Assembly: GCA_023433705.1 (NCBI GenBank)
Contig: JAEYUC010000007.1
Location: 38,670 to 102,669, forward strand
From: Pseudomonadota bacterium
GTDB taxonomy: Bacteria; Pseudomonadota; Gammaproteobacteria; Steroidobacterales; Steroidobacteraceae
Length of the DNA: 64,000 bases
Direction: 5' to 3'
Shown: in pieces, positions 34,558 through 47,490 of the stretch
Numbering within the stretch: the stretch's first letter is position 1
How the letters are laid out: each line of letters opens with the position of its first letter
Made by a program: the position numbers and the translations under genes
The notes under the pieces: model-generated
Told to the model about the DNA's origin: nothing
The model's database searches: none
What the model saw: only the letters and a program-made list of their open reading frames with translations

Positions 34558-35382
34558 ATGAAGAAACTTCTCCTCGCAACCGTCCTCGCTACGTTCACCC
34601 TCGCAACCGGCACCGCGCTCGCGGGCGCGCGCGAAGAGGCACGACTCATCGAAGCCTCCGGCGTCCTCGAAGAACTCGGCGCGCAACGCGACACCGCGAT
34701 CCCCGATCGCCTGATGGCGCGCGCCTACGGCATCGCCGTCGTACCCAATGTCGTGAAAGTCGGCGCCGTGGTCGGCGGTCGTCGCGGCAGCGGCGTGATG
34801 GTCGTCCGTGACGAAAACGGCCGCTTCAGCAATCCCGTGATGATCAATCTCACCGGCGGCAGCATCGGCTGGCAGATCGGCGTGCAGTCGACCGACGTCG
34901 TGCTCGTGTTCACCACGCGCAAGGGCATCGAAGGCATCGCCGACGGCAAGCTCACGCTGGGCGCGGACGCTTCGGTGGCCGCGGGTCCCGTTGGACGTTC
35001 CGCATCCGCCGGTACCGACCAGGACTTCCAGGCCGAGGTGTATTCGTATTCGCGCAACCGCGGCCTGTTCGCGGGCGTGTCGCTCGACGGCAGCGTGATC
35101 TCCATCGACAGTCGGTCCAACACGAAGCTGTATGGCAGGTCCGCTCCGGCCAGCGACATCATCGCAGGCCGCGTCACGACGGACGCCGATGCGGCCAAGC
35201 GTTTCTCGCGCGCCATCGTGACCAGCACCGGCGGCACGACGCAGGTGGCGAGCTCGCCGAGCTCGGCGACCGCGACTCCGGACAGCAGCGCCGCGGGAAC
35301 GGATGCGTCGGCCACGGGGGCCGCCGGGGCTACGACCTTCCCGCTCGAGGATTCCCAGCCAGGCGCTGAGCCGCCTCGTTAG
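34558..35382 (+). CDS. SYLF-domain (YSC84-like) exported protein
   Basis: Protein of 274 residues from ATG 34558, which has GGAG nine bases upstream and a signal peptide directly after (LLLATVLATFTLATGTALAG). The SYLF lipid-binding domain is clear (RAYGIAVVPNVVKVGAVVGG, GWQIGVQSTDVVLVF, GKLTLGADASVAAGPVG, LFAGVSLDGSVIS). The Ala/Ser/Thr-rich tail is low complexity. SYLF proteins bind phosphoinositide or other anionic lipids in eukaryotes; bacterial roles are unclear. Confidence 0.9.
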   Translation: MKKLLLATVLATFTLATGTALAGAREEARLIEASGVLEELGAQRDTAIPDRLMARAYGIAVVPNVVKVGAVVGGRRGSGVMVVRDENGRFSNPVMINLTGGSIGWQIGVQSTDVVLVFTTRKGIEGIADGKLTLGADASVAAGPVGRSASAGTDQDFQAEVYSYSRNRGLFAGVSLDGSVISIDSRSNTKLYGRSAPASDIIAGRVTTDADAAKRFSRAIVTSTGGTTQVASSPSSATATPDSSAAGTDASATGAAGATTFPLEDSQPGAEPPR

Positions 35383-35404
35383 GGCCGTCGCAGGATCTGG
35401 CCGG

Positions 35405-35435
35405 CCGGACGATGTGACGTAGTTGCACCGTCCGG
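35405..35435. promoter_or_regulatory. inverted repeat upstream of the metal-efflux operon
   Basis: CCGGACG (35405-35411) and CGTCCGG (35429-35435) form a 7-bp inverted repeat with a 17-base centre, 27 bases before the GTG of the His-rich protein and 22 bases after the SYLF gene. It could be a terminator (no T-run) or a regulator site for the czc genes. Structure seen; role unknown. Confidence 0.3.
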
Positions 35436-35461
35436 ACGCCCGGGCCCCGCATAATCCCCGC

Positions 35462-35869
35462 GTGCCGCGCCTGTCCCTCAACTTCCGGTTCCTCATCGCG
35501 ATGCTCTGCGTCGCGGTGCTGATCATGCGCATCGGGGGCGCGCATCTGCACGTGTGCTTCGACGGTTCGGAGCCGCCGGTCGCCATGCATCTCGGCGACT
35601 CGGGCGTGCATCACGCGCAAGAACCCGCGCACGGGAACCCGGCGGGTGAACCGCATTCGGACCAGGACGTCGGAATCGGTGCGGACGCCCTCGTCAAGAA
35701 GCCGTCGGGATCGCTCGAGATACCCCTGCTCGCGCTGTTGTGCGGACTGCTGCTGTTCTATGTCGCGCGCCGCCGCGACGCGCCGCCTCTCTTCAGCTCT
35801 CCACTGCAGCTCTCGCCGATACGCGCACACCTGCGGCCGCCGCTGCGCGGACCGCCCACCTCCCTCTGA
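35462..35869 (+). CDS. His-rich small membrane protein preceding czcCBA
   Basis: Protein of 135 residues from GTG 35462. An N-terminal helix (NFRFLIAMLCVAVLIMRIG) leads to a His-rich periplasmic segment (AHLHVC, MHLGDSGVHHAQEPAHG, EPHSDQD), then a second helix (IPLLALLCGLLLFYVA) and a basic, proline-rich tail. The His clusters suggest metal binding. It lies 63 bases before czcC. CzcI-like proteins hold this position in other metal-efflux operons, but I do not see enough similarity to call it CzcI. Confidence 0.7.
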   Translation: MPRLSLNFRFLIAMLCVAVLIMRIGGAHLHVCFDGSEPPVAMHLGDSGVHHAQEPAHGNPAGEPHSDQDVGIGADALVKKPSGSLEIPLLALLCGLLLFYVARRRDAPPLFSSPLQLSPIRAHLRPPLRGPPTSL

Positions 35870-35932
35870 CCAACGCACAGTTCGTTAGTTAGTCAGACAC
35901 GGGGCGCCGATGCGTCCCCGCGGGAGATCCTC

Positions 35933-37167
35933 ATGAACACTTCGCACGCGAGCCTCGCGCTCGTTTGCCTGTTGTCCGCACTGCCGGTCGGCGCCGGGGA
36001 AACACTGGCCCTCGCGGACGCGCTGGAGCGCGTGAGCGCCGGCAGCGCCACGCTTGCGGCCGCGGCCGCCCATGCCGAATCCATGCGCGCGCGCACGGCG
36101 CGTGAATCGATGGCGCCGCCCTTCGTGCTCGGGGCGGACATCGAGAATTTCGCGGGCAGCGGCACACTGAAGGGATTCGATTCGGCGGAGAACACGCTGC
36201 AGGTGTCCCGGCTCATCGAACTCGGCGGCAAACGCGCCGGCCGCCGCGCGCTGGGCGACGCGGAGGACGCGAGCGCCGCGCACGCGCTCGACAGCGCGCG
36301 GCTCGATGCCATCGCGTTGACCACGCGGCGTTTCGTGGAAGTCGTCGCGGACCAGGAACGCCTGCGCCTGGCGATCGAGCGCGCCGACATCGCCGCGCGC
36401 ACGCGCGCGGAGGTCGAACGCGTGGTGCGCGGTGCGCGCAACCCGGAGACGGACCTGCGGGCCGCCGAGATCGCGCTCGACGATGCCGAGCTCGACCGCG
36501 AACACCACGAGCACGAGCTGCGAGCCGCGCGCGTGACGCTCGCCTCCACCTGGGGTTCGCGTGACCCGGATTTCGGGCAGGCCGCGATGTCGCTGGACAC
36601 CCTGCCCGCGCTCGAACCGTTCGAATCGCTCGCGGCGCGGCTTCCCGGCAGCGCCTCCCTGGTGGCGTGGCGACTCGAAGCCGATGGCGCCGCGGCACGG
36701 CTGCGACTGGCGCGCGCGCAAACCCGGCCCGATCTGAACGTGGGTCTCGGCGTGCGCCGGCTCGAAGCCTTCGGCGATCACGGGCTGGTGATGTCGCTGT
36801 CCATGCCGCTGGGCTCATCGACCCGGGCGCGACTCGCACAATCCGAGAGCCGCGCCGCAGCGACGGCCGTCGCGCATCGTCGCGAGGCCGCGGAGCTCGA
36901 CGCATACCAGCAACTCTTCGAGCAGTACCAGGAGCTGGGCCATGCCCGCGCCGAATTCACCACGCTCGGCGCATCGATGATTCCTCGCGCGGAGCAGGCG
37001 CTGGCGCTCGCGCAGCGCGGCTTCGACCTGGGCCGCTTCGGTTTCCTCGCGCTGACGCATGCGCAGGACACCTTGTTCGAGCTACGCCGCCGCCGCATCG
37101 ACGCGGCCGCGCGTTTTCACACCTTGTTGGCCGACCTGCAGCGCCTGACCGCTGCCGTGGAGTCCCC

Positions 37168-37171
<4 letters not shown>
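35933..37171 (+). CDS. czcC: CzcC-like outer-membrane efflux channel (TolC family)
   Basis: Outer-membrane factor of 412 residues with a signal peptide (LALVCLLSALPVGAGE) and the duplicated OEP helical arrangement (QVSRLIELGGKRAGRRALG in the first half; ALAQRGFDLGRFGFLALTHAQ in the second). It exports metal passed on by the CzcA/CzcB pump. GGGAG precedes the ATG. The stop overlaps the czcB start (ATGA). Confidence 0.9.
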
Positions 37172-41273
<4,102 letters not shown>

Positions 41274-41320
41274 TTCATTCATCTATATAGGCAAGTTCTT
41301 TTCAGAACGGTGAGACGCAC

Positions 41321-42031
41321 ATGCGCGAGCAATACATCGAATACCGCGACGGCGAAACGCTGCTCGAAGGCTTTCTCTGCTACGACGAATCGCAGCCCGG
41401 CCCGCGGCCGGCGGTGATGATCAGCCACACCTGGAGTGGCCGCGATGAGTTCGTCGAACGCAAGGCGCGCCGGCTCGCGTGGCAGGGTTACGCCTGTTTC
41501 GCGCTCGACAATTTCGGCAAGGGAAAACGCGGCACGACGCCCGAAGAATGTTCGGCGTTGATGAATCCGTTCATGCAGGACCGCGCGAAGTTGCTGAAAC
41601 GACTGCAGGCCGGCCTGGCGACGGTGCAGGCGATGCCCATCGTCGACCCGCGCCGCATCGCGATCATGGGGTTCTGTTTCGGGGGACTGTGCGCGCTCGA
41701 CCTCGCGCGCGGCGACGCTGACATCCGCGGCGCGATCAGCTTTCACGGAATCCTGAAACCTTCGGGGCTCACGGAACCGAAAATCCGCGCCAGGATACTC
41801 ATGCTGCACGGCTACGACGATCCGCTGGCGCCGCCGGAGGACGTCGCCGCCGTGGCCCGGGAATTCACCGCGACGGGAGCGGACTGGCAGCTGCATGCGT
41901 ACGGCCAGACAGTGCACGCCTTCACGAACCCCTCGGCGCAGAACCGCGCGGGTGGGATGCAGTACGACGAGGCCGCCGACCGGCGCTCGTGGCATGCGCT
42001 CGAGCAGTTCCTGGGTGAAATCCTCAAATAA
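41321..42031 (+). CDS. dienelactone hydrolase family protein
   Basis: Cytosolic alpha/beta hydrolase of 236 residues with the DLH-type Cys nucleophile: MGFCFGGLCALDLA (Cys119), catalytic Asp in LHGYDDPLAP (Asp167) and His in YGQTVHAFTNP (His199). Dienelactone hydrolases open lactones in chloroaromatic and other ring-cleavage pathways, but many family members act on other esters. No ring-cleavage genes are adjacent. It starts 47 bases after czcA. Confidence 0.93.
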   Translation: MREQYIEYRDGETLLEGFLCYDESQPGPRPAVMISHTWSGRDEFVERKARRLAWQGYACFALDNFGKGKRGTTPEECSALMNPFMQDRAKLLKRLQAGLATVQAMPIVDPRRIAIMGFCFGGLCALDLARGDADIRGAISFHGILKPSGLTEPKIRARILMLHGYDDPLAPPEDVAAVAREFTATGADWQLHAYGQTVHAFTNPSAQNRAGGMQYDEAADRRSWHALEQFLGEILK

Positions 42032-42082
42032 TCGACCGCGCGCCGTGATAGCGTGGCGACCGGTTCCCCGGGAGCATATCGA

Positions 42083-42793
42083 ATGAAAAAAATCTCGGTC
42101 CTAGTGCTCGTGGTTGCGGCGTTGTTGATGGCGGGAATCGCCGAGGCGGCGCCCAAGAAGAAGCGCACCCGGAATGCGAACCGGATCGGCCCGTACGCGG
42201 GCGCGATGGTCGCGATGTCTAGCTACACGAGCGAACAGGAAATCAACGAACCGGCCATCATCAGCTTCTTCGCGCAGCAGAACATTCCGTTCACGAACAC
42301 GGTGAAGTCCACCGACGACAGCGATCTCGGCTACGAGGCGGTGTTCGGTTACCGCTTCAATCGCTACATCGCGGCCGAGCTCGGGTTGTTGCAGGTCGGC
42401 GAAGTGGAAAACCGGTTGACGGGCGACTTCGGTCCTCCGGGCGCGACGGTACCCGGGTATCTTTCGCTCGATTACGAGTTCGGCGGCCCCGTCCTCGCGG
42501 CCATCGGCTTCCTGCCGCTGAACGACAAGTTCGAATTCTTCGCGCGTGGTGGCGTCCTGTTCGCAAGCTCCGACCGGGACGTGAAGGTACGCATCGGCGA
42601 CGAGAGCTCCAACCTCGGCGGCACCCGCGGCGATTCGACCGAATTCGTCTACGGCGGCGGGCTGCAGTTTCACGTCAACGTGATGTTCACGATCCGGGCC
42701 GAGTACATGTTCTTCGACGAAGTCGGCGATCCGAACACCACGGGGACCGAAAGTCTCAACACCCTGGGCCTGGGTCTGCTGGTTCGTTTCTAG
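42083..42793 (+). CDS. outer-membrane beta-barrel (porin-family) protein
   Basis: Protein of 236 residues. ATG 42083 follows GGGAG and begins a signal peptide ([22 protein letters not shown]) with a basic KKKRTRN head on the mature part. The body has repeated amphipathic strands ([58 protein letters not shown]) and ends LGLLVRF, fitting an eight-stranded OmpA/OmpW-like barrel. Function unknown. Confidence 0.85.
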   Translation: MKKISVLVLVVAALLMAGIAEAAPKKKRTRNANRIGPYAGAMVAMSSYTSEQEINEPAIISFFAQQNIPFTNTVKSTDDSDLGYEAVFGYRFNRYIAAELGLLQVGEVENRLTGDFGPPGATVPGYLSLDYEFGGPVLAAIGFLPLNDKFEFFARGGVLFASSDRDVKVRIGDESSNLGGTRGDSTEFVYGGGLQFHVNVMFTIRAEYMFFDEVGDPNTTGTESLNTLGLGLLVRF

Positions 42794-42876
42794 CCGCGTC
42801 CACAGGGGGTCATCCGACGCGCGGATGCGGCTTCCTGCCGCTGCGCGCTGGCGCAAACCGAGGCGATACTGAGGCC

Positions 42877-44031
42877 ATGAAACAGCGAATCTTCCCCGCG
42901 ATTCTCGCCATCCCGTTCGCACTCGTGAGCGCCGATTGCAGCGGCGTGGATGCTCAAGCCCCGGTGCGGATCGGCAATGCGTTCGTCGCGACGCCGGTCG
43001 CGCAGTTCCGCGAGCCCTGGGCGATGACCTTTCTGCCGGACGGCAGGCTGCTCGTCACTGAGAAGAAAGGCGCGCTCAAGCTGGTCGATGCCGAGAGCGG
43101 CAAGGCCGGCGACATCAGCGGGATTCCCAGGATCGCGTACGGTGGCCAGGGCGGGCTCGGCGATGTGATCCTGCATCCGCGGTTCGCGGAGAATCAGGTC
43201 GTCTACGTGAGTTATTCGGAGCCCGGAGAAGGCAGCACGAATGGCGCCGCCGTCGCCCGCGCGAAGCTCGTGCTCGAGGGGGCCGGCGGCCGCCTCGATG
43301 GACTGACGGTGATCTGGCGCCAGGTGCCGAAGGTCTCGAGCCGTGGGCATTGGGGACATCGGCTGGCGTTCGGACCCGACGGCAAGTTGTGGATCACGTC
43401 CGGCGAGCGGCAGCAGTTCACGCCCGCGCAGGACATGAAGGCCAATCTCGGGAAGATCGTGCGATTGAACGAGGACGGCTCCGTGCCCGATGACAATCCG
43501 TTCGTATCGCAGGGCGGCGTGACCGCGCAGATCTGGTCGCTCGGACATCGCAATCCGCTCGGCATCGCGTTCGACGCGCAGGGCCGGCTGTACGCGCACG
43601 AGATGGGACCGCGCGGCGGCGACGAGCTCAACCTCATCGAGAAGGGAGCTAACTACGGATACCCGGTCGTCTCGAACGGCGATCACTACGACGGCCGCTC
43701 CATCCCCGATCACGACACGCGCCCGGAGTTCCGCGCACCGCTGGTCACGTGGACACCCGTGATCTCGCCCGCCGGGTTCATCATCTACTCGGGAAAGATG
43801 TTTCCGGACTGGACCGGCAATGGATTCATCGGCGGACTGTCATCGCAGTCGCTGGTGCGTGTGGAGTTCGGTCCCGACGGCCAGACCGCGCGCGAGGCGC
43901 AGCGCTTCGACATGGGCAAGCGCATCCGCGAAGTCGAGCAAGGCCCCGACGGCGCCCTCTGGCTGCTCGAGGACGAGCGCAACGGCTCCGGCGGCCGCCT
44001 CCTGAAACTGACGGCCCCAGGTGGGGATTAG
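42877..44031 (+). CDS. PQQ-dependent aldose sugar dehydrogenase (YliI-like)
   Basis: Exported quinoprotein of 384 residues, soluble aldose sugar dehydrogenase type. The six-bladed propeller signatures are [53 protein letters not shown] and [20 protein letters not shown]; the His in GHWGH and GHRN and the Arg in GPRGGDE are the usual PQQ and catalytic site elements. It oxidises sugars in the periplasm with PQQ. Its last codons and TAG lie inside the left arm of the palindrome at 44021-44122. Confidence 0.93.
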   Translation: MKQRIFPAILAIPFALVSADCSGVDAQAPVRIGNAFVATPVAQFREPWAMTFLPDGRLLVTEKKGALKLVDAESGKAGDISGIPRIAYGGQGGLGDVILHPRFAENQVVYVSYSEPGEGSTNGAAVARAKLVLEGAGGRLDGLTVIWRQVPKVSSRGHWGHRLAFGPDGKLWITSGERQQFTPAQDMKANLGKIVRLNEDGSVPDDNPFVSQGGVTAQIWSLGHRNPLGIAFDAQGRLYAHEMGPRGGDELNLIEKGANYGYPVVSNGDHYDGRSIPDHDTRPEFRAPLVTWTPVISPAGFIIYSGKMFPDWTGNGFIGGLSSQSLVRVEFGPDGQTAREAQRFDMGKRIREVEQGPDGALWLLEDERNGSGGRLLKLTAPGGD

Positions 44032-44122
44032 GTGCCGGTGTAAAAAGTGGGGATTGTTCGAACTCGCGGCTACCGCGTCCCTCACGTAATCCCCACTTTT
44101 TACACCGGCACCTAATCCCCAC
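44021..44122. repeat. 35-bp perfect palindromic element at a convergent junction
   Basis: Left arm 44021-44055 and right arm 44088-44122 are exact reverse complements with a 32-base loop. Each arm contains GTGGGGATT twice around GGTGCCGGTG and an A/T run (TAAAAAG). The genes on both sides end inside the arms with the same Gly-Asp-stop codons (GGGGATTAG). It looks like a REP-type insertion that now supplies both stops and may act as a bidirectional terminator. Confidence 0.85.
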
Positions 44123-44810
44123 TCCGTCTCGCGATTCGCTTGCGCGCGGCGGGGGTCGCCAGCTGGCGCAGTGCGTCCTTGCCGATCCAGCGCGGCGCGG
44201 GATCCTTCGAGGCGGCGAGTTTCTTCGCGAGCGCGACCGCGGCTTCGTTCAGCGCGACGCTGCGTTCGCCCACACCGCGCAACGCCCAGTTCACGCCCTT
44301 CTTGACGAAGTTGCGCTCGTCGGTCGCGGCCTTCTCGATCAGCGGCAGGCAGCGTGCGAGATCCTTTTCCGACACGTCCTTTTTCTTGAGCGCGACGCTC
44401 GCCAGCAGCGCGAACGACGCGCGCTTCACGTATTCCTCGCGGCTCGTGGCCCACTTGCGGATTTTCGCGAGCGCATGCGGCGTGCGCACCCACAGCGCGA
44501 AACACAGCGTGTCGCAGATCGCCCAGTTGTCGAAGTCGCGCGCCTGTTTGTCCATCTGCGCGGCGGTGACCTTCGCGGGATCGTCCACGTACGCGCACAA
44601 CATGCGCGCCTCGTAGACGCCGGTTTTCCACAACTCGAGGGCGAGCGCATGGTCGGGACCCAGCTCCTTGCCGAGTTTCTGGATGTCCGCCATGCGCACA
44701 CCCAACGCGTCCTCGCTCGGAATCGCATAACGCGCATAACCGTCGAGGGTGGCTTTCGAGGAGCGCTTCTTCAGCCAGCCGAGCGCGTATCCGACGGTCT
44801 TGTTTGCCAT
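44112..44810 (-). CDS. DNA alkylation repair (AlkD-like, HEAT-repeat) protein
   Basis: Protein of 232 residues built of HEAT-like helical repeats; AlkD-type glycosylases remove bulky or charged alkyl bases. Recognisable blocks: MADIQKLGKELGPDHALALELW, DDPAKVTAAQMDKQARDFDNW (helix with the conserved Trp), RKWATSREEYVKRASFALLAS and RNFVKKGVNWALRGVGERS. The ATG at 44810 was chosen as the family start; the longer frame upstream overlaps the acetyltransferase. It ends in the right arm of the 44021-44122 palindrome. Same strand as, and 17 bases after, the acetyltransferase. Confidence 0.9.
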   Translation of the reverse strand: MANKTVGYALGWLKKRSSKATLDGYARYAIPSEDALGVRMADIQKLGKELGPDHALALELWKTGVYEARMLCAYVDDPAKVTAAQMDKQARDFDNWAICDTLCFALWVRTPHALAKIRKWATSREEYVKRASFALLASVALKKKDVSEKDLARCLPLIEKAATDERNFVKKGVNWALRGVGERSVALNEAAVALAKKLAASKDPAPRWIGKDALRQLATPAARKRIARRSGD

Positions 44811-44827
44811 GGTGGCGCGCCTCGTTC

Positions 44828-45283
44828 TCAGAGTGGCTTCGCGAAATACACGACGCGCTCGGTCTCGCGGAATCCCAACGCGCGGTGCGCGCGCTGGCTC
44901 GCTTCGTTTTCGAGCAGCGCATCGGACGCGAGCTCCTGGCAACCGCGCGCCCGCGCCCAGTCGCCGATCGCCTCGAACAGCATGCGAGCGACGCCCTTGC
45001 GCCGCATCGACGGGATCACGTAGACGCCCTCGACGAAGCCGACCGGCGAGGACTCCGTGCCGTTCACGTAATCGTTGCGGATCGAACCTTCGATGAAGCC
45101 GACCGGCGTCCGCTTCTCGTCGTAGACCATGAGCTGCAGGAAACGCTCGGGCTGGGCCAGCGCGATGGCCATGTAGCCGCGGTGTTCCTCCGCCGTGGCG
45201 TCGTCCCACAGGGCCCTGCGCAGTTCGAGCCAACCGGGCTGAGCGAGCGACGCGCATCGTTCGATGGTGAATTTCAAGGACAT
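44828..45283 (-). CDS. AAC(6')-I-like GNAT acetyltransferase
   Basis: GNAT of 151 residues. The pattern follows chromosomal aminoglycoside 6'-N-acetyltransferases: WLELRRALWDDATAEEHRGY, RNDYVNGTESSPVGFVEGVY, the acetyl-CoA loop RRKGVARMLFEAIGDWA, and SDALLENEASQRAHRALGF with ETERVVYFAKPL at the end. DYVNG-ESSPV-F-EG-Y and ASD..., SQR-H-ALGF-ETERVV are hallmarks I know from AAC(6')-I sequences. It would acetylate an amino group using acetyl-CoA in the cytosol. Actual aminoglycoside resistance cannot be read from sequence. It precedes the AlkD-like gene. Confidence 0.85.
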   Translation of the reverse strand: MSLKFTIERCASLAQPGWLELRRALWDDATAEEHRGYMAIALAQPERFLQLMVYDEKRTPVGFIEGSIRNDYVNGTESSPVGFVEGVYVIPSMRRKGVARMLFEAIGDWARARGCQELASDALLENEASQRAHRALGFRETERVVYFAKPL

Positions 45284-45379
45284 GCGGCGAGCCTAGCAGG
45301 CAGCGCCGACCTGCATACAGTGGTCCGGCGGATCGGGCACTGGTTGGACGCGATACGGCGCGATGAAAACAATACCGCC

Positions 45380-45631
45380 ATGCCCCTGCCCGCACACACC
45401 ATCGACAAACTGTCCGACCGATCAGGCGCTTACGTCATCTGCGTGAAATGCCGCAAATGCCGCCACGAGCGCGAAATCCTGCCGAAGTCCCTGGCTAACA
45501 TCCTCGGCTGGAACGCCACGCTCAAACAAGCCTGCACGCGCCTGCGATGCTCGAAATGCCAGGCCCGTAGCTTCGACGTCGGCATCGCGTTCGATCGCAA
45601 GCCTCGCGGATGGACCTCCAACCCCAGTTAG
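45380..45631 (+). CDS. small zinc-ribbon protein
   Basis: Protein of 83 residues from ATG 45380. Two cysteine knuckles are visible: CVKCRKC near residue 21 and CSKC near residue 57, separated by a helix (KSLANILGWNATLKQACTRL). Zinc binding is likely; DNA or protein binding is unknown. It lies on the strand opposite the acetyltransferase and ends only four bases before the 378-bp inverted-repeat element. Earlier in-frame sequence has no credible start. Confidence 0.65.
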   Translation: MPLPAHTIDKLSDRSGAYVICVKCRKCRHEREILPKSLANILGWNATLKQACTRLRCSKCQARSFDVGIAFDRKPRGWTSNPS

Positions 45632-45635
45632 GGAC

Positions 45636-46013
45636 AAATGGGGACATTCCTCGTTTCCTAGCAAACGGGGACAGACCTGATATCACCGACATCCATGCAC
45701 GGCATGGACGGTGCACATGCGATGGGGCTGAGCGTGCGCGGCGCATCCGGCGTTCGCGCAATGCACGGAGCCGGCAAGGAACACCTCAGACTGCGCCAGG
45801 CGCTTTCGATGACAGGCGGAGACAGATAACCCGCCCCCGCGGCCGGCGGGCCATCGCCTGGCGCCTTCAATAGCTGGGGCGCACCGCGGCAGCGAAACTC
45901 ATCGCGTGGGCGACGGCCATTCCGTCAGCGCGGACGCGGTAATCGCCGGGACGCATCGAGCCCCACATCAAGGTCTGTCCCCGTTTGCTAGGAAACGAGG
46001 AATGTCCCCATTT
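45636..46013. mobile_element. 378-bp element with 43-bp perfect terminal inverted repeats
   Basis: Arms 45636-45678 and 45971-46013 are exact reverse complements over 43 bases (outer AAATGGGGACATTCC, inner AGGTCTGTCCCC). The 292-base interior contains no convincing gene and several short GC hairpins. GGGGACA-type ends are known from REP-associated (RAYT/Y1) elements in gammaproteobacteria, but no transposase is present, so this looks like a non-autonomous (MITE-like) element. I see no clear target-site duplication. It fills the gap between the zinc-ribbon gene and the next minus-strand gene. Confidence 0.8.
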
Positions 46014-46030
46014 CCGTCTTCACCGCCACC

Positions 46031-46972
46031 CTATCTACTGGCGGAGAATTCGAGCTTCGTGAAGACAGCGCGGGGTACGGAGGTGCAGTCGACCGAGCCG
46101 CGGGCGCCGTCGCGTTGCAAGGGCTGCGCTTGAACCGCGCAGCCGCCGAGATCGATGGGCGGGACGATGCGCCCGTTCAGCACCAGATACGGCACGATGT
46201 GCGGCTCCTCGCCGGCCTCGGTCACGGGGACGCGCAGCAACAGGTATTGCGTATCGCCGGAGCCGAACTCGAGCAGCGCGGTGCGCACGCCGTTTTCGTA
46301 CGAATAGAGTCCTGGCGCGATGGAATGTCGGCCCGCGACATCGAGCGGCAGCGTGTACTCACGCCCGGCGTACGTGAACCTCGCCGACCCGCTGCCGAAC
46401 GTCGCCTCCTGGCGCCGCGCGCCCTCGCCCATGCGCGCGTTGCGCATGCGCCGCTGCGCGGGAACGGTGGCCGTCGTGGCGCCGCCTGGCAGCTTCGCGA
46501 GCGAGAGCATCGCGACCGGGGTTCCGGACGCGAATCCGATCTTCTGCAGGTAGATAGTCAGCTTCTGGCCGGGCGGATAGATGTCGAAGCCCAGCCCGCC
46601 CGGAAGTCCGGCCATGATCCAGTACTTCTTCCCGCCCTGTTCGAACTCGAGCTCCGGCAGGTCACCGCTGAAATACATCTCGACCTGGTCTGGAGGCAGG
46701 CCGCGGCTGCTCACCCACGAGCTGACGATGGGACGAAACCGTCCCGAAAGCGGGCGCTTGCGGCCCGTGTACGTCGCGGTCGTATGGAACCACTGCCCCG
46801 GCGCAGCGAGCTCCGCCTCGTCGTTCTGGGAGCGCGCGCTGCCGCCCATCACCTTCGCGAGCGTGGACGGCGCATACGCCGACTCGTCCGTGTCGGCGGG
46901 CTGGCCCCACGCCGATCCCGCGCCGGCGAATCCGGCGCCGAAAACCACAGCCAAGACGAGCCATTTGCGCAT
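46031..46972 (-). CDS. exported protein of unknown function
   Basis: Protein of 313 residues with a signal peptide (KWLVLAVVFGAGFAGAGSAWG). The body is beta-rich (EMYFSGDLPELEFEQGGKKY, LTIYLQKIGFASGTPVAMLS, RFTYAGREYTLPLDVAGRHS) with two late cysteines (GGCAVQ and VDCTS) that could form a disulfide. I do not recognise a family. Gene end lies 17 bases from the inverted-repeat element; the thioredoxin-like gene is 41 bases upstream on the same strand and could reduce or oxidise it, which is speculation. Confidence 0.72.
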   Translation of the reverse strand: MRKWLVLAVVFGAGFAGAGSAWGQPADTDESAYAPSTLAKVMGGSARSQNDEAELAAPGQWFHTTATYTGRKRPLSGRFRPIVSSWVSSRGLPPDQVEMYFSGDLPELEFEQGGKKYWIMAGLPGGLGFDIYPPGQKLTIYLQKIGFASGTPVAMLSLAKLPGGATTATVPAQRRMRNARMGEGARRQEATFGSGSARFTYAGREYTLPLDVAGRHSIAPGLYSYENGVRTALLEFGSGDTQYLLLRVPVTEAGEEPHIVPYLVLNGRIVPPIDLGGCAVQAQPLQRDGARGSVDCTSVPRAVFTKLEFSASR

Positions 46973-47013
46973 GTCAGCCGAACCTTAACGAATTCCGGCC
47001 GGCGCGCAGCGAG

Positions 47014-47316
47014 TCAGTTCACGTCCGTGAAAATGGCCTCGATTTCGGCGGCATTGCCCGGCCGCACCACCCGGCCGCGCTCCGTGCCCCGATCCACGAG
47101 CACGAGCGTGGGCCACAGTTTCACGCCGAACTGGCGGCCCAGGCGCTTTCCCTTGCCGTCTTCGACCTTGATGTGCCTGACCGTCGGGTGCCTTTTCAAT
47201 GCCGCGGCGATGTCGGCCTGCGCCGCCTGGCAATAGCCGCACCAGCTGGCGCCGAACTCGATCACGGCGGGTTCCGCGAGGGCATTTATCTCTTCGAGTG
47301 AGGGTTCTGCGTCCAT
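47014..47316 (-). CDS. thioredoxin-like protein (CGYC)
   Basis: Cytosolic thioredoxin-fold protein of 100 residues without a signal peptide: FGASWCGYCQAAQADI with Cys26/Cys29 and the cis-proline region VKLWPTLVLVD. The CGYC active site is glutaredoxin-like in a thioredoxin fold. Such short proteins often act as general reductants or reduce peroxidase partners. Divergent from the alpha/beta hydrolase across a 174-base gap. Confidence 0.9.
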   Translation of the reverse strand: MDAEPSLEEINALAEPAVIEFGASWCGYCQAAQADIAAALKRHPTVRHIKVEDGKGKRLGRQFGVKLWPTLVLVDRGTERGRVVRPGNAAEIEAIFTDVN

Positions 47317-47400
47317 GCCGGAAGCTTAACCCGGCCCGCCAGGGCCGGCACCGCGGCCGTACGGGTCGCGTAGGAATCGTCCGATCTAACAACACCCGGG

Positions 47401-47417
47401 TGGTCACAAAATGACCA
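47401..47417. promoter_or_regulatory. palindrome in the thioredoxin/hydrolase divergent region
   Basis: TGGTCA-CAAAA-TGACCA, a perfect 6-bp inverted repeat around an A-rich centre, in the 174-base region between two divergent genes. The size and symmetry suit a dimeric repressor, but no regulator gene is adjacent and no promoter is identified. Low support. Confidence 0.3.
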
Positions 47418-47490
47418 ACTTAAGAACATCCCGGATTCAACGCCTGTAATTTTGTGCTGAAGTTCCGGCCACTGGTTAGGCGGCCACCGC

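Noticed and set aside
41321..42031. Cys nucleophile of the dienelactone-hydrolase-like protein as an oddity
   Set aside because: GFCFGG with a Cys is the normal signature of this family.
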